The translations under genes were made by a program, and so were the position numbers. This document shows positions 35,083 to 47,492 of a DNA stretch of 64,000 bases, one piece after another. The stretch comes from Meandrina meandrites (taxonomy: Eukaryota; Cnidaria; Anthozoa; Scleractinia; Meandrinidae). The DNA lies in the NCBI GenBank assembly GCA_963693305.1, contig OY855905.1, positions 26,651,937 to 26,715,936 of the forward strand. Direction: 5' to 3'. The notes beneath the pieces are model-generated. The model was not told where the DNA came from. It saw nothing but the letters and a program-made list of their open reading frames with translations, and did no database searches. Every line of letters begins with the position of its first letter. Position 1 is the stretch's first letter.

Positions 35083-35770
35083 GTGCACACGCAGCAAAAT
35101 CTTAAATTATTTACAGACTATAAATTCTACCGTGGAATTTATTGATCTGTTAGTGCGTAAATCAACTAAATCAGTCTTGTTTTTGTCAATAAAAGGAATA
35201 TGTTCTGTTCTGATAGACTGTTAAACTACAATTTTCTTAAAATTACTTTTAAACCGGTTAAGTGTTTTCGAGGTTCAAAATGGTTAATTTTCACTGTGTC
35301 AACAGAGATGACCAAGTGGCAGCGGGTATAGCGTAGATCTGAAGTGTATGCTTTTAAGTACAGTCTACCTTGTATTTATCTTTGAAAAGAAAAGAAAATT
35401 TAAAACTAAACTAAACAAGGAAACTAATTAGTTTGGTCAAAAGCCCATTACGTGAACTGAATTGATTTCTTAACAGTCATTAAATTATTCAATTTCAGAT
35501 TAGTTATTTAGTAAGGGCTTTTGTCTGATAACAAATAAACGCATATTTTGTGGACCAGAAAGATGCTCTGACACAATGTGGGTACTAGTAAAAATTACTT
35601 GCAAGGAAAGGCAGGCTAATTAAATTTCAGTTTTCTCTATTTAAAGGTTTAAACTTAAGAGCCTTGTTTTAAAGAGCCTATCAACACCTTACACTAAACA
35701 ATCTACACGCTGAACTTTAATGAGGTAAGGGTTTTAAATCTAAGGCATTTTTTGTAAAAGCACATCCACA
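35083..35770. other. Upstream region of MACPF copy 2
   Basis: AT-rich, no coding frame. From about 35580 it shows scattered similarity (GTAAAAATTACTTGCAA, GAGCCTTGTTTTAAAGAGCC) to the duplicated promoter-proximal segments of copies 3 and 4. No strong TATA box; TTTTAAA near 35732 is the best candidate. Confidence 0.4.
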
Positions 35771-35774
35771 GTTT

Positions 35775-35839
35775 CAGTTCATACCAGCGTTCCGGCACCA
35801 CTGAGCAGAAGGCATCGAAGGAATCGAACATCCTTTAAG
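35775..35839 (+). other. Putative non-coding exon 1 of MACPF copy 2
   Basis: CAGTTCATACCAGCGTTCCG through CACTGAGCAGAAGGCATCG and AATCGAACATCCTTTAAG ends at a donor (GTTAGTA at 35840). It aligns along its length with 46050-46114 and 56927-56990 upstream of copies 3 and 4. With the acceptor at 38139 the intron would be 2300 bp. The left limit is estimated. Confidence 0.6.
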
Positions 35840-36984
35840 GTTAGTATAACTGAAGTAAAATTACCTAGCTAAGATCGATTTCTTCTTTTGATCAGTTCGA
35901 GTTAACTCCGCATTTAGTGGTAAATCGCTTTTCGAAATATTCTATACAGACCTTGCTCTCGCTTTGATAAAAAATTACCAGCGATTATGATTTTGGGACA
36001 ACAATGAAGAAGTCAATGAAACACAGTACGACACTGCTTGTTTGCTTCTGTCTCGCTAGCTAATGTTCAAATCCATGCCGCCGAAGGCTATCTTCTAATA
36101 TGATTGAAACATTACAAATATAAGGCCATGAGCATTCTCTATTTAACAATGAGACTACAAGCCCGAGTTTTCTATGAGCGAATAGCAAACGAGGCGCATT
36201 GTTTTAGTACAAACTATCAAGGATTACAGTCGAAAACCTACAATTTTTTTATGTATTTTTAAGCCAAAAATCAAGAAAAGTTATTCCCTTCAACGACCAA
36301 CGTGCGCGCGATTGTGTTCTTTCAGCGAATAGTCAGCAGTGGCAAAACCAATCAGATTTGCGGATTTCCAATAGAACAGAACCGAGTTTCAGAACTAAAG
36401 GTTGTTTTTATCAACCCATGGATATATGCTGTAAGTGAAATTATTTGAGTGGAATGTTTTGGCCAGTAATGAAAACACAAAGACGATTTTCAAAATCCGG
36501 GTAATGTATAAAAAAATGATTAAAAATCTTTAGAATTATTTCGTTCTTTCTATATCATTTGTTTTATTTTAATCTGTTTTTTTTATTAACGCGACCCCAC
36601 AAGCTTCACGCTTTAAAAATATCATCGTCTCTCAATGAAGGTTTACTCGCTTACTCTTTACTTTATCCATGGTCATTCGTAGCGAGATCGCCAACTCTCC
36701 TGCTTAAATTGGTGACAGGCTATTTTGGTTATATCATGCATTTACGCTACCTGCCCGCTCTTATTTTTTGTGTTGACACGCTGTATGCGAATGTGTGAGG
36801 CTAAACTTAAACTAACAAGATTACATCATTGCTTGAGTTTGTCAGTGCGTAGGACTCACATCTTATCTGAGTAATATAATTGAACAAGCTTAAATTCAAA
36901 TAAACAATATCACATCACTGCTAGAAAGGTCCTCTATTCAATACGTAGGACGCATGCAAAAATCTTGTTAAAGGGAATTATCAG

Positions 36985-37665
36985 CAATTTTTTTCAAAAC
37001 TTGCTGCCAAAACAACAAGAGATAGTTCAGCTTAACTATAAATCTACATTGAGGAAGCATCAGCCAGATATTGTTCACTTTTCGAGATATTTACTGGGCT
37101 GCCCAAGCTAAGACATGCAGTGACTTATTTGAAATTCTCGAACACCGCAAGTATTTGTCCAATGCTCGAGTACTTGATGGCCTTAAAGGGAAACCATGAA
37201 TTGAGTTAACTTATAGCTTACAGGGTTGAACGTACAAATGGAACGAAGAATAGTTTTTTTTCGCTGATTTTCCCTCATTCTATGATTGTATAACTATCAA
37301 TCGGTTTAGTATTGCTTCGTGATTACGGAAAACTTATTAAAAACTTATTAAGTTCACCGGTAGCGGCATTGCATCAGCGGTACTGAAGTGTACAGAAGTC
37401 TTCGGTTATTCTATAAAACAAACAGATTCCACGATTTTGCCGTGGATCTGTTCAGTTATAGATCAAGGAAGACGTCAAATTGTGGTAAGGACATCACTGA
37501 GTGACACACTCGGCTATCGCCTCAGCTCATGTGCCACATTTTTGTTCTTTCCACATTTTGGCGTCATCTGTGATCTCTAACTCAACAGACACAAAACGGA
37601 AAACAGAAAAAAAACAAACAAAACAAAACAAAACACGGAAACGGAATCTATTTGTTATAAAGATG
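36985..37665. mobile_element. Repeat element, plus orientation copy, with foldback core
   Basis: A segment related over most of its length to the reverse complement of 52000-52585. The core (37410-37665) is itself palindromic: AAACAAACAGATTCC ... GATCAAGGAAGACGTCAAAT against GGCGTCATCTGTGATCT ... GGAATCTATTTGTT. An (AAAAC)n stretch at about 37612-37635 lies inside. It occupies part of the copy-2 5'UTR intron. Non-coding. Confidence 0.6.
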
Positions 37666-38139
37666 TGACCAATGTTACTGTGACTTTAGAGCAGAGGTCA
37701 AGAAAACCGAGCAAAATCATAATTTCCAGTGCCAGAAATTTAAAAATCTACTTCTTTTATTTTTGGCACATAAATGAAGAATCTATTTTCCTTCATGAGA
37801 AAATTCACATATGTGGCGAAAATTCCTTAATTAAAGAAATTAAAAAAAGACAAAAGTAGTTTTACGATAACAGAAACAAGAATTCGGTAAATATTGCCTT
37901 CCAGGTAAAACTTTCCAGTTTATTTTGTTTTGTAAAACTGCCACTCAAAACGTTGTTGTTAATTGCGTGAAGGAATTTTCGCTCTGACCAAAAGGTCTTT
38001 TAGCGACTTGCCCTTCCGATAAGCGACAGTTGGAGGATCAAAATTTTTGTTCGACTTTTCTTGACGGGCGCTCTTTAAAATTTACCATATCCATTACCTG
38101 GGTACGTAAAATTAGCTCAGCCTTTTTTGTTTTTTGCAG

Positions 38140-38197
38140 TTTGCGATTTGCTAATACCACTTATTGCCACACCTCTGCGTGAGCATTCTGGGAAACA
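38140..38197 (+). other. 5'UTR part of exon 2, MACPF copy 2
   Basis: The pyrimidine tract TTTTTTGTTTTTTGCAG ends at 38139, 58 bases before the ATG, in the same position as in the other copies. Confidence 0.55.
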
Positions 38198-39628
38198 ATG
38201 TTTGCCCCCTTGGTATTGTTCATTTGCCTGACAGACATATCCACTTGTACTGGTGCCCCAAGCGGTAGCGCGGAGTTGGGAAAAGCGGTAGATCTTCGAG
38301 GGACCAACCTACTGGAAGACTTTCAAGAACGCTAGACAACCATTTTTGAGCCTATCGATCCAAAATGCTTCATTGATGAAACGAAAAGTGTTAAATCCTC
38401 CAGATACTTCATGCAATATTATAAAAATAGCAACGCCTTTTACTCGTCGTTGGCCACCCAATCAGAATTGGACGCCTCGTTGCAGTCCTCATACACTTTG
38501 GGTCTAACTCTCAAAGTTGCAACAAAGAGCAAAAGTTCAGAGAAAAATACGGTGAGTGGAATGTCTTTAAACGCACTGGCAATAAACGAAAAGATCCTGG
38601 TGAGAAGAGGCTGTTTAGAAGGTGATGAGACGAAACTGAAGAAACAATTTGTGAAGGACTTGGAACTCTTGCCCATGACAATTAAAGGCCCCTGGAAAAA
38701 AAATTCCTGGGAAGCTTATCATAATTTCCTGAGAAAATACGGCTCTCATGTTATAACGTCCGTTTCACTTGGATCAAGCTTCAGACAAATGACATTTGCA
38801 GAGAGTAAAGAATCTTACAGTGAGCGAGAGTTTGAGGTGAAAAGTTGTCTCTCGCTAGCAGGTGAGACACCCGCTGGACAGGGCAGTTTGAAAGCTTGTA
38901 CAGACATAAATAGTAGTGAAAAATCTGAGGCTAGCAAGATGAGCACAAGTGATAAAGTGTTCGTTTTGGGAGGAAGTCCGGAAACCCGTAACAAGCTGTT
39001 GCAACAGGAATCCAGGTCGGTAGAAGTGATTCAACAGCTCTTGAACGAAGCCGGAGCATCACCCTCATCTATCGAGCACACCTTCTTTGCAATCTGGGAC
39101 ATGTTGCAGACTCGTTTCGCACCAGGGTCACCCAACCACATCAGAGGTTTAAACTTGGAGTACTATTATCTTGGCTTCTTGAATTATGGCTGCCCCTACA
39201 TAGAAGGTGGAGGAGTTGCAATGCAGAAATTCGACTACACCAAAAGTGCCACCAAAACCTCCCCAGAATTCGAGTGTTCTCTCGCTAAAGAGGGCTGTCA
39301 CAGTGACAACGATTGCCATTACAAAGCCGTTAAGTGTTCGTGCCATGGGGACTCATGTGTTCGCTATAAAACCGTACCGCAAGACAATGGTGCCAATAAG
39401 GAAACTGCATACGCAAATTACGATTCAAGTTGGTACTGGAATGGTTGCGATTGGAAAGTCGCTGGTTCGTGGTGTGATTGCTACAACAAGAATCGTGATT
39501 GGCGGAAAGTTGTATGGTCAAGGCCCAGCAAAGATGCCGCTTCCCATAAAGCACGTAAGCGTGGGGGCCACCGTGAGGCAAAAGATCAAGGGCAAAGGAA
39601 ACCGAAAGGAAAAGACGAACACAATTAA
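38198..39628 (+). pseudogene. MACPF/EGF pore-forming protein, DELTA-thalatoxin-like (copy 2), one nonsense codon
   Basis: Same architecture as copy 1: signal peptide (MFAPLVLFICLTDISTCTGA), MACPF region with RKYGSHVITSVSLGSSF, VFVLGG, six-cysteine EGF-like cluster (starting FECSLAKEGC) and a Trp-rich C-terminal segment with CDC, then a basic tail. The frame from ATG 38198 is broken only by TAG at 38333-38335 (codon 46), where copies 1, 3 and 4 have GAG: a single base difference. Downstream of it the frame is open and well conserved to the TAA at 39626-39628. Without readthrough only a short N-terminal peptide would be made; reinitiation at the Met at 38411 would lack the signal peptide. It may be a recent pseudogene, a null allele or a sequencing error. 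Confidence 0.88.
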
Positions 39629-39750
39629 TCTTCCGCGTATACATTAAGTATTAACTGAAATAATGCACTAAATAAGTTAAAAAATAGTTAGGCTGATACA
39701 CCGACTTGGCCAACCTCGATCGGCTCAGTTTAATTGTATTAAAATGATGG

Positions 39751-39756
39751 AATAAA
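39751..39756 (+). promoter_or_regulatory. Poly(A) signal (AATAAA), MACPF copy 2
   Basis: AATAAA about 125 bases after the stop, in the context ATGATGGAATAAAAAAGTTC shared with copy 3. Confidence 0.6.
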
Positions 39757-39949
39757 AAAGTTCATCTTCGCCAGTCAGCCTTGTTTATTGTAACGTCCAA
39801 AGAAAAATGATGCTATATAGACAAGTGAGATGGGAAGGCACGGAAGCAAAAAATTAAGGGCAGAGAAATCCGAATGGAAAAGAAGAATGCAATGAATCTT
39901 CCACGTATCGCGATACACAAATTATTGGCTAAAATGAGACACTGAATAG

Positions 39950-40584
39950 AGCGTTTTCACTCACGTGGCCAGCGGCCATATTACATTGGTTTTCTAAAAC
40001 AAAAGACAATGTTGGCATAAAAATCACGGCGTGATCAATCGCTGACAATCGCTCATCAAAAATCCAATCGATCAATCGATACCAATCGATGCCAATTAGT
40101 TAATTGTTATCGATTGCTATCGGCCAATCGATGACCAATCGATAATCACAAGTTTGAATCCTCAAATGTCATCGATTGCCATCGATTTTAACAACTGTTA
40201 CAATGTAATTATGCAATTACATGTCACCATATTTCTTCTGTCAAAAAATTTCTTCCTCAAAAATTTGGAATTCAAAGACAATCCTTGACAATCAATGACA
40301 ATCGATGACAATTGATGACAATCGATGAAAATTGATGGCAATTAAAAAACACAAATTTTTTTGGCCATCGATTGGTCATCGATTTCCGATATCAATCAAT
40401 TAATTGTTATCGACTGTTTTCTATTGCCATCGATTTTTAACGATTATCGGTTTCATCGATTGATTACCGGGAAAAACACAGTTTAATTCCCGAAGGAATG
40501 GCTTGGTACACCTTTATGGCCGCAGTTTCTTTGCTTTGGAACACCAATATGGCTGTCATGACGTCATATGAAAACGCTCTATAG
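39950..40584. mobile_element. MITE with AGCGTTTTCA ends; empty site visible in the paralogous spacer
   Basis: Left end AGCGTTTTCACTCACGTGGC, right end ATGACGTCATATGAAAACGC then TCT; inner parts (GGCCATATTACATTGG / CCAATATGGCTG) are also inverted. ATAG lies at 39946-39949 and again at 40581-40584, whereas unit II has a single ATAG at 49271-49274 (CACTGAATAGCTTG), i.e. the uninterrupted site. The duplication could be 2-4 bp (AT or ATAG). The interior is full of ATCGATGACAATCGATG-type repeats (about 40030-40470). Confidence 0.8.
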
Positions 40585-41106
40585 CTTGGCATAAACGTTG
40601 ATTTGGCCATAAGATCAGTGTTGTGCAACTGAATATTAAATAGATTTAGCCAGGCCTAAAGCGGTACTACTCATTTACTTTGCCCTTTTTAAGCCTGAAT
40701 TTTCGCACGGTTCAATTTTTGAGGCCAAATAAAAAAATTTCAACTAGAAAACCATTATCTGATCAGCGGTAAACTTAATAAAACACATGATCGTTGTGAG
40801 GTCTTAGCTACCCCCTGGGCCTGAGCATACGATGTGGTCATGTGTTACTGGTCAAGCCATTCAGCAACCTCTTTCCGAGGGTCCCTCTCTCATGCCCCCA
40901 AGAGTGAGAAAAGAGAGACCCTGGCACAGGCTGAGGTGGTCAAGTGTCTCCCAGAATCTGGGGGAACACAATGAGAACTTAAGAGGGAGGGGCGGCTTAG
41001 AACAGCGGAAAGCGTTGCACGGTTTCGTGTTTCACTTGACGTAGATCCGAATATTAAACCTGAGATTAAGCGTTCTTTTTTATAGTGACCTCTCACGTTC
41101 AAACGG

Positions 41107-41310
41107 TATGGGACGCCGTTTGAACGGCACGAACTTTCGATCCAAAGAAACTGTCAGCCGCTTGATCTATCCGTTCAAGAAATTGTCAGCTCATCGAACT
41201 ATCCGTTCAAGAAGAGTCGCCAGCCATTCGAATAGCTCGAGCTATCCGTTCAGAATAAAATATCAGCCGTTCGGACTAGCGCTATCTGTTCAGCCGCTCG
41301 CGTTGAACGA
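41107..41310. repeat. ~40-bp degenerate tandem repeat (unit I)
   Basis: Units containing CTATCCGTTCAAGAAATTGT, then CAGCCGTTCG recur about four to five times. The matching array in unit II is at about 50600-50840. Confidence 0.65.
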
Positions 41311-44300
41311 TTTATAGCCAAACAGCACATTTCCACAAAAGCGGACCTCTGCTGTTTTAAAGTTGTCCTGGGATTTGTATTTTTCTTCGAAGTAACGGGA
41401 ATGCACCAAGCAAATTCGAGGATCTTTAAATACTGTCATTCATGCTATTTCCCTGTGTGGCTGCATTCACTTGCGAGTTCGTTTCTCTTTTTGAGCGTTC
41501 CCGCGCCTGGTGAAGAGTGAAGAGTGAAGTACTTTTCCATTATGCACAGATTGCATCGTTTTGTTTTGTTGGAATAGGTGATGGCACGGGCCATCATTTT
41601 CCAACTTAACGTAAATTGCGTGTTTTTGTTTTTCAGGGAGCAAATGTACTCGCTTAGTTATGTTACACTTCTTTTGTTTACATCCTTGAAGGAAGCTGCC
41701 TGATTACGAAATCTTGTTTTGAAGGCGTTTCCCTTTGCAATTTTGTAACTTAACATGTGGAACATTGTTGAAACGAAAGTCTATTTTAACTGAGTTTGCC
41801 CGCCCTTATTTACTGCTATTTTTTCATATAAACGACAAACAATTTCAAGCACACAATAATTTGTAATATAAATACTAACTCTAAAGGTTAACTGTAAACT
41901 TATACTTAGCCAAAAGCCCGAACTTTTAACAGGGCGTTTGAATAATCGGAAAGGTTTAGTTACTAAATTATATTACTGCCAACTATTACGAGATAGATAA
42001 AATGGTATTGGGTACTGTTGTACAGCGACCCTCCCTGAAAATGCCTTCACACGAATTCAAAGCCATATACGAAGAATATTTGAAATAAAGACAATCCTTC
42101 AGATCTTGGCTCGCCTTTTCTCTAACTACGACGTACGTATATTAACAATAGAACTCTCTGGACCTGTTGGCATTCGTTGGGCATTGACAAAACGAGCACC
42201 TGCTAGACCCGTAACTGAGCTACCGGAAATTTAACTGACCGGGAAAAAACCGACAAGGGGAGTTAACGCGTCCCGCCACGAATCCCGTAACTATGCGCTC
42301 TTAATCTAAACAGTCAATCTAGCAGTCAAATGTTCATAATGTTCAACGGTTAAGCCTTTTAGCTACATAAAATAAATAAAGACGATTTCTGGACATGGCA
42401 GGCTATGTTTTCTCACACATTTGAATACCTGACGATTCTCCCCGTCTAACAGACCGACAAAAATTTTTACCAAGTCACGAAACCGTTCTCTATCTGCCAC
42501 CTTCCACATTTTCTTAATTTGGTGTTTTGATCTTTTTGAACCTATTTTCTTCACTTTTTACGCCAGTTATCAAGCGGCTTACATATTAATCGATAAACCA
42601 TATGATAAGGTTCCCGAAGAGCTGAAAAGGGGTTTGTTTCTTCACTTTTTAAGCAGTTTAATACGTTTCCATAAAAGTAAAGAATTCTTGGTGCATCAAC
42701 TGAACAAAGTACCGTTTCTTCTATTCTTCTATTTTTGCGTCAAGTTGTTTTGGCCCCTGAGTTGGTTCGTACTAACAAATTCTTACAAATAATTCTACTA
42801 GGACGGATCAACGAAAAAAAAATGAGTCCAGAAAAGTTGCCTGGAATGTAAAGAAATATCCTTTATGTTATGTAACCAAGGTTTTTCATTGAATATTTAA
42901 TTTATTCTTGAAGCTCTCCTCATTAAAATGTTTTCAAAGACAGCGTTACTTACTCTATATTCATCCCCAATCCAAAACTAATCCTTTATATTGCGACTAC
43001 AAACAACTCAACTCATCTTGGACCAGTTAGTTGCCTGTGTTAGACAATTTATCCGTGTGAAAACGGCCTGTCATAGTAGTAAGTAGTAAGCCTTTATTTC
43101 ATCAGGGTAACTCTTTCAGCTTTACAATTAAATACAGTCAATGCAACAAGCTATACGACGAAGGCGACGTTAGAAACGTGCCAATATTGCAAGACTGGTA
43201 GGAATAGAATTATCTGTTAAACTTTGCTTGGAAAGGCAAACTTTTTCCAAGCCAAAACATGATTGCAGTGTATTTATGGGCAAACGTTCCCTGCTGTATG
43301 CATGCCAATTATAGGATATGACTCGGCGATAAAATACAGCAAGGAGAACAGGCACGTCATTAGTTCAGTTGAAGAACGAGAAATTGTTTGAATGGTATTG
43401 AATTTAATTGGATTTTTTTTCAAAAGAAAATGAACCTGGCGTTCATGGATCGTCCGAATCAGTAGTACTAAGATGTTTTAATGTGGTAAGATAAAACAGG
43501 TTCCTAGCTCTTACAGAAGGCCGAGCCTCACTATTTGCATTTTCTTTGAACACGCATGGCGACATAAAACAGATAAAAGAGACTGGTGTTTAAATAGTAA
43601 ATAACGCCACTCGCTAATAACTAGCCTGAATTTCACAGGTCTTCCTCCAGGCTACTGACCAGAGAAAGGCACAAAACGAAGAAAACAAAATTGTTCGCGT
43701 TAAAATAATACAATTTTGAAGTGGCCTTCAGTCATCAGAAATCTCCTTTATTTGTTATGTCGCTTACATTCAATCATTGAATTTAGTGAAAAAAAATTTC
43801 GATCATGAGAAAATCTTGTTTGGATTAAATGCCTAGATTCACAGAGGAAGCGACTTTCGAACTGACATTAAATAAAGGACTACGATTGGAAACATTGTCT
43901 TTAAGTTTTGAATTCAATTGTCTGCCGCGTCTAATATTCAAAATTAGTATAAGTAGAATCACTCAGAAGAACTTAACTTTTATGAGCTCTAATAACTGTT
44001 AAACAGTCAGTCGAAAATTTTCATTGTCATCAACGATCAGACCTTAGCGATATATAATATCGAACATACATTTGAAATGGAGGTAAACCTAAGTGTCTTT
44101 AGTGGTGCGACTCTACCGACTATAAACGAATAATTCAAAAAATTCTCAGACCTGTTCTCTTCCACAAAGGAGTTCTAGAAAATACGAAGACATGAGACCT
44201 TCAGCTACCACTGAGTTCAAAGTTAAGACCTGAAACCTTAAGCCTAGTCAAAGTAATTAATAAAACAACACTAAGAGGCAGAGAGAAAGGGCTAGGTACG

Positions 44301-45644
44301 TACATGCTCACTTATATTTATGTTCTAAATCTAAACAATAATCAAAATGTTTCAATTCAATAATGTAAAAAAAGTTATTACCGAAAAATAACAGGGTTAT
44401 CCTAGAAATTGCTGACAACGTGTTTAGAATCACTTATACAAAATTTCTCCCTGCCCAACAGTCCGTCCAAAAGTTGCAAACTTTTGACCCAATAAGGATA
44501 TTATTGGGGCTTTACCGCCTGCTTTAACGTATTAAATTTCATTGTAAGTTTTTCATCGTTTCGTGCTATTATCGAGGCGTTTTCCAATAACCTTTCTCAT
44601 TCATAAATAAATTATATGTTCCTCATTTTTTCTCTTCACCTTTTCAGTACTTCAACGGTTATAGGTTGGGTAATCGAAGTGCAGTTAGATTTTCATTGCT
44701 GGCTTTGACCCAGACATAAAACATGTTCTCATCATATTAAATGAAATTAGAAGGATTTTGAAGTCCGCCTGCTCTCTTCCTTTATTTTCCTGTTCTTTTC
44801 ATTTACGATCATTTACATTTATGTAACTAAACATGTGGAACATTGTTCGAACGAAATAATATTTGGCTTAACTAAAAGGACCCTTAAAGAGTTTGCCCGC
44901 CCTTATATGCTGTGAGGTGCTTTGAAAACGAATTGATGATAATTTAGTTACTAAATATTACTGCCAGTTATTATGACCTAGAAAAAAATGGTATTGCGTA
45001 CTAATGTACAGCGACGCTCTCATAAAATGCCTTCACGAAAATAAAACAATAATAGTCTAAGAAGATTATTTAAATAAAGACAAACCTTGGGATCTTGGCT
45101 CATCTCTTCTCTAACTACTTTACATAACAACAATAGAACTCATTGGACCTGTTGGCATCCGTTGAGCGTCCACAGGATAAGTTTTCATGATCAGACACAT
45201 TTGAATACGATTCTCTTCAGCCAAAAGATCGTCACAAAGTTGTACATCTCCTGATTTGTTCAACAATATCCTTTAGTTCAGAAAAAGAATGTCGACCTTT
45301 CGAGGATCGCCTTTTTGCTTTAAACTGCGTGCGAACTTACCTACTAAAATTAATTATTCTTGCCATTTACTTTTTATTTCATTCACACCCTCGGTCATTT
45401 TGCGCCGCAGAGACGAAGAAATAAAGTAATGGAGGTATATTTACGTTTATTTTAGGCCCACATATTAATTCACACAAAACAAACACCTAGACCCGCAGCT
45501 GAGCTACCTAAAATTTAACGGAACGGAAGAAAAGTTCGACGAGGGAAGTTAACGTTGTTCCGAAACAAATTCCCTAGTTATGCGCTCTAAATCTAAATAA
45601 TCAATCGTAAATGGTCATCATGATCAACGATTGAGAAAACGTGT

Positions 45645-46005
45645 TCTCCATTAAACCGTTTAACTTCAAGAACCTTGTGTTAAGGAGCCAATCCGCTTCC
45701 TACACAAAATAACCCACGCACTAATGTTTTATGAGCTAAGCAATTCTGCCTTCTCCTGATTCTAATTTGGTGTTAAGAAATTCAAGGAATTTCGTATAGT
45801 CGTGCATCCTAACAAACATTTGACTACCATGCAAGCGCGCATATTTAAAAGGCAGAGAAAATAGCTGGACCAGTAAAAATTACTTACAAATAATCGCAGA
45901 CTACTTTTCGCCATTAAACCGTTTAATTTCAAAAACCTTGTGTTAAGGAGCCAATCCGCTTCTTACACAAAATAACCCACGCGCTAATATTTTATGAGCT
46001 AAGAA
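45645..46005 (+). repeat. Duplicated promoter-proximal segment, copy 3
   Basis: A ~100-bp block (CCATTAAACCGTTTAACTTC, AAGAACCTTGTGTTAAGGAG, CCAATCCGCTTC, ACACAAAATAACCCACGC, TTTTATGAGCTAAG) occurs twice, at 45645-45744 and 45909-46005, about 262 bp apart, just upstream of the TATA-like box. The same doubled arrangement precedes copy 4, so the duplication predates the 3/4 split. Possibly regulatory. Confidence 0.7.
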
Positions 46006-46020
46006 TTTTAAACAAACGGC

Positions 46021-46027
46021 TTATATT
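46021..46027 (+). promoter_or_regulatory. TATA-like box, MACPF copy 3
   Basis: TTATATT in AAACGGCTTATATTCTGTGG, about 25-30 bases upstream of the conserved exon-1 segment and identical in copy 4. Confidence 0.45.
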
Positions 46028-46049
46028 CTGTGGAAGTAAGGCCACACCA

Positions 46050-46114
46050 CAGTTCATATCACCGTCCCGGCAACACAAAGCAGGAGACATCGGAAGAGTC
46101 GAACATTCTATAAG
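46050..46114 (+). other. Putative non-coding exon 1 of MACPF copy 3
   Basis: AGTTCATATCACCGTCCCGG ... CGGAAGAGTCGAACATTCTA then TAAG|GTAAGC: a consensus donor at 46115. Nearly identical to 56927-56990. With the acceptor at 47437 the intron is 1323 bp, the shortest of the four. Confidence 0.65.
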
Positions 46115-47437
46115 GTAAGCAGAATTAATAATATTACCTGAGAAAGACTGGATTATCTCTTTAAGGTAAACTCGGTATCTACCGGCTATCCTCTATTTCG
46201 ATATGCTCTTATTTTTCATATTTAAATTACCTCAATTTCTTTTCTAGACTTCTGACTCTCGATTGCAAACACCGAAACAAAACCCAGTATTTTTCAATAA
46301 ATATTTAGTTAATGACGAATACGATTGGAAATAAAACATACCTCGACTGTAAAAAAAACGGAATTTCTTACGTGTGGTAAATATCGCTTTTTGAAATATT
46401 TTTCTACATAGACTTTGCTTGCAGGGCTTATTCAATTCTACTCGCTAGCTATTTCAAATCCATGCTGCTTAAGTTTAGCTACTTAGAAACATCAACTAAG
46501 GCCTTGAGCGTTATAACAATTCGGTTGACAGTGTTAATTAGGTTATGTGACTGGAATTTCTAGGCCAGTAATTATGAAACCTGTGAAACGCAAAGACGTT
46601 TTTCGAACACACGCAATGTACCAAGAACAATGAACAGAGAAATGAAGAATATAATGAGAAAAACAAAACTAAAAACCTATTGTATCTTGTTTTATATAAT
46701 AACAGTCTTGTGTAACGTCTAACTTCTTTTTGGATTTTCACTTTGTGGCTGAGACAGTCAATTTCATTGACAAACATGATTGATTTCACAGCTCTAAAAA
46801 TCCTTCCTGAAAAAAGAAAATATCCCTTAGTTCAGAAAAAGAATGTCGACCTTTCGAGAATCGCTTTTTTTGCTTTCAACTGCGTGCGAACTTACCTTTC
46901 AAAAATTGTTATTCCTGCCATTTACTTTTTAGCGGAGCTCTCCAGAAAACATACCTCGTGGGTGGGGATTTACCCGTTTACACTTGCAGTCTAGAACGTT
47001 TTAGAAGGACGAGGGCCGCTGTAGACATCCGAGTCTTGAATAAAAACGCATATGAAGGTTCTAGTTTACTTTTGCAATCGAGTTTTCAAACTTTTTTTTA
47101 AAAATTCGGGCGAAGGTCGTTGGAACTTTTTTCTGTTTTAGTTAACATAAAAGAATCTTTTGACGTAATAAAATTTTCGATTTTTTTGAGACTGATTTTA
47201 AAAACAGTGAAGTAAACGTTAAAACGTACGTTAGAACGACCTTCAGGAAAAGTCAGCCAAAATCTTACTTTCCAGTAGCAGGACTCAGGTATCGCTATTC
47301 TATAGGGTAAAACTCTCCAGTTTCGCCTGATATTCGGTTTTTCGTGTCGGGTGCTCTTTGAAATTCACATCATCCTCATCCATTACCAACAAAAATACTA
47401 GCTAATTAAAATAAGCATTTTTATTTTTTTTCCACAG

Positions 47438-47492
47438 ATTGCATCTTATTATTGTCTTATTGCCACACCACTACGTGAGCTTACTGGGAACC
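47438..47492 (+). other. 5'UTR part of exon 2, MACPF copy 3
   Basis: TATTTTTTTTCCACAG ends at 47437, 55 bases before the ATG. Confidence 0.55.

Larger units (their letters stand above)
39629..46114 (+). repeat. Segmental duplication, unit I (copy 2 to copy 3 spacer)
   Basis: From the stop codon of copy 2 to exon 1 of copy 3 this interval matches 48923-56990 in the same order and orientation. Anchors: AATAAGTTGAAAAATAGTTA-type 3'UTR, the AGGGAGGGGCGGCTTAGAA block (about 40981 / 50459), TGAAAATGCCTTCACACGAA (about 42040 / 52778), AATTTCTCCCTGCCCAACAG (about 44440 / 55225) and exon 1. Indels: a MITE at 39950-40584 and about 65 bp at 43078-43140 occur only here; unit II has its own insertions. 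Apart from repeats I see no gene in it. Confidence 0.8.
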
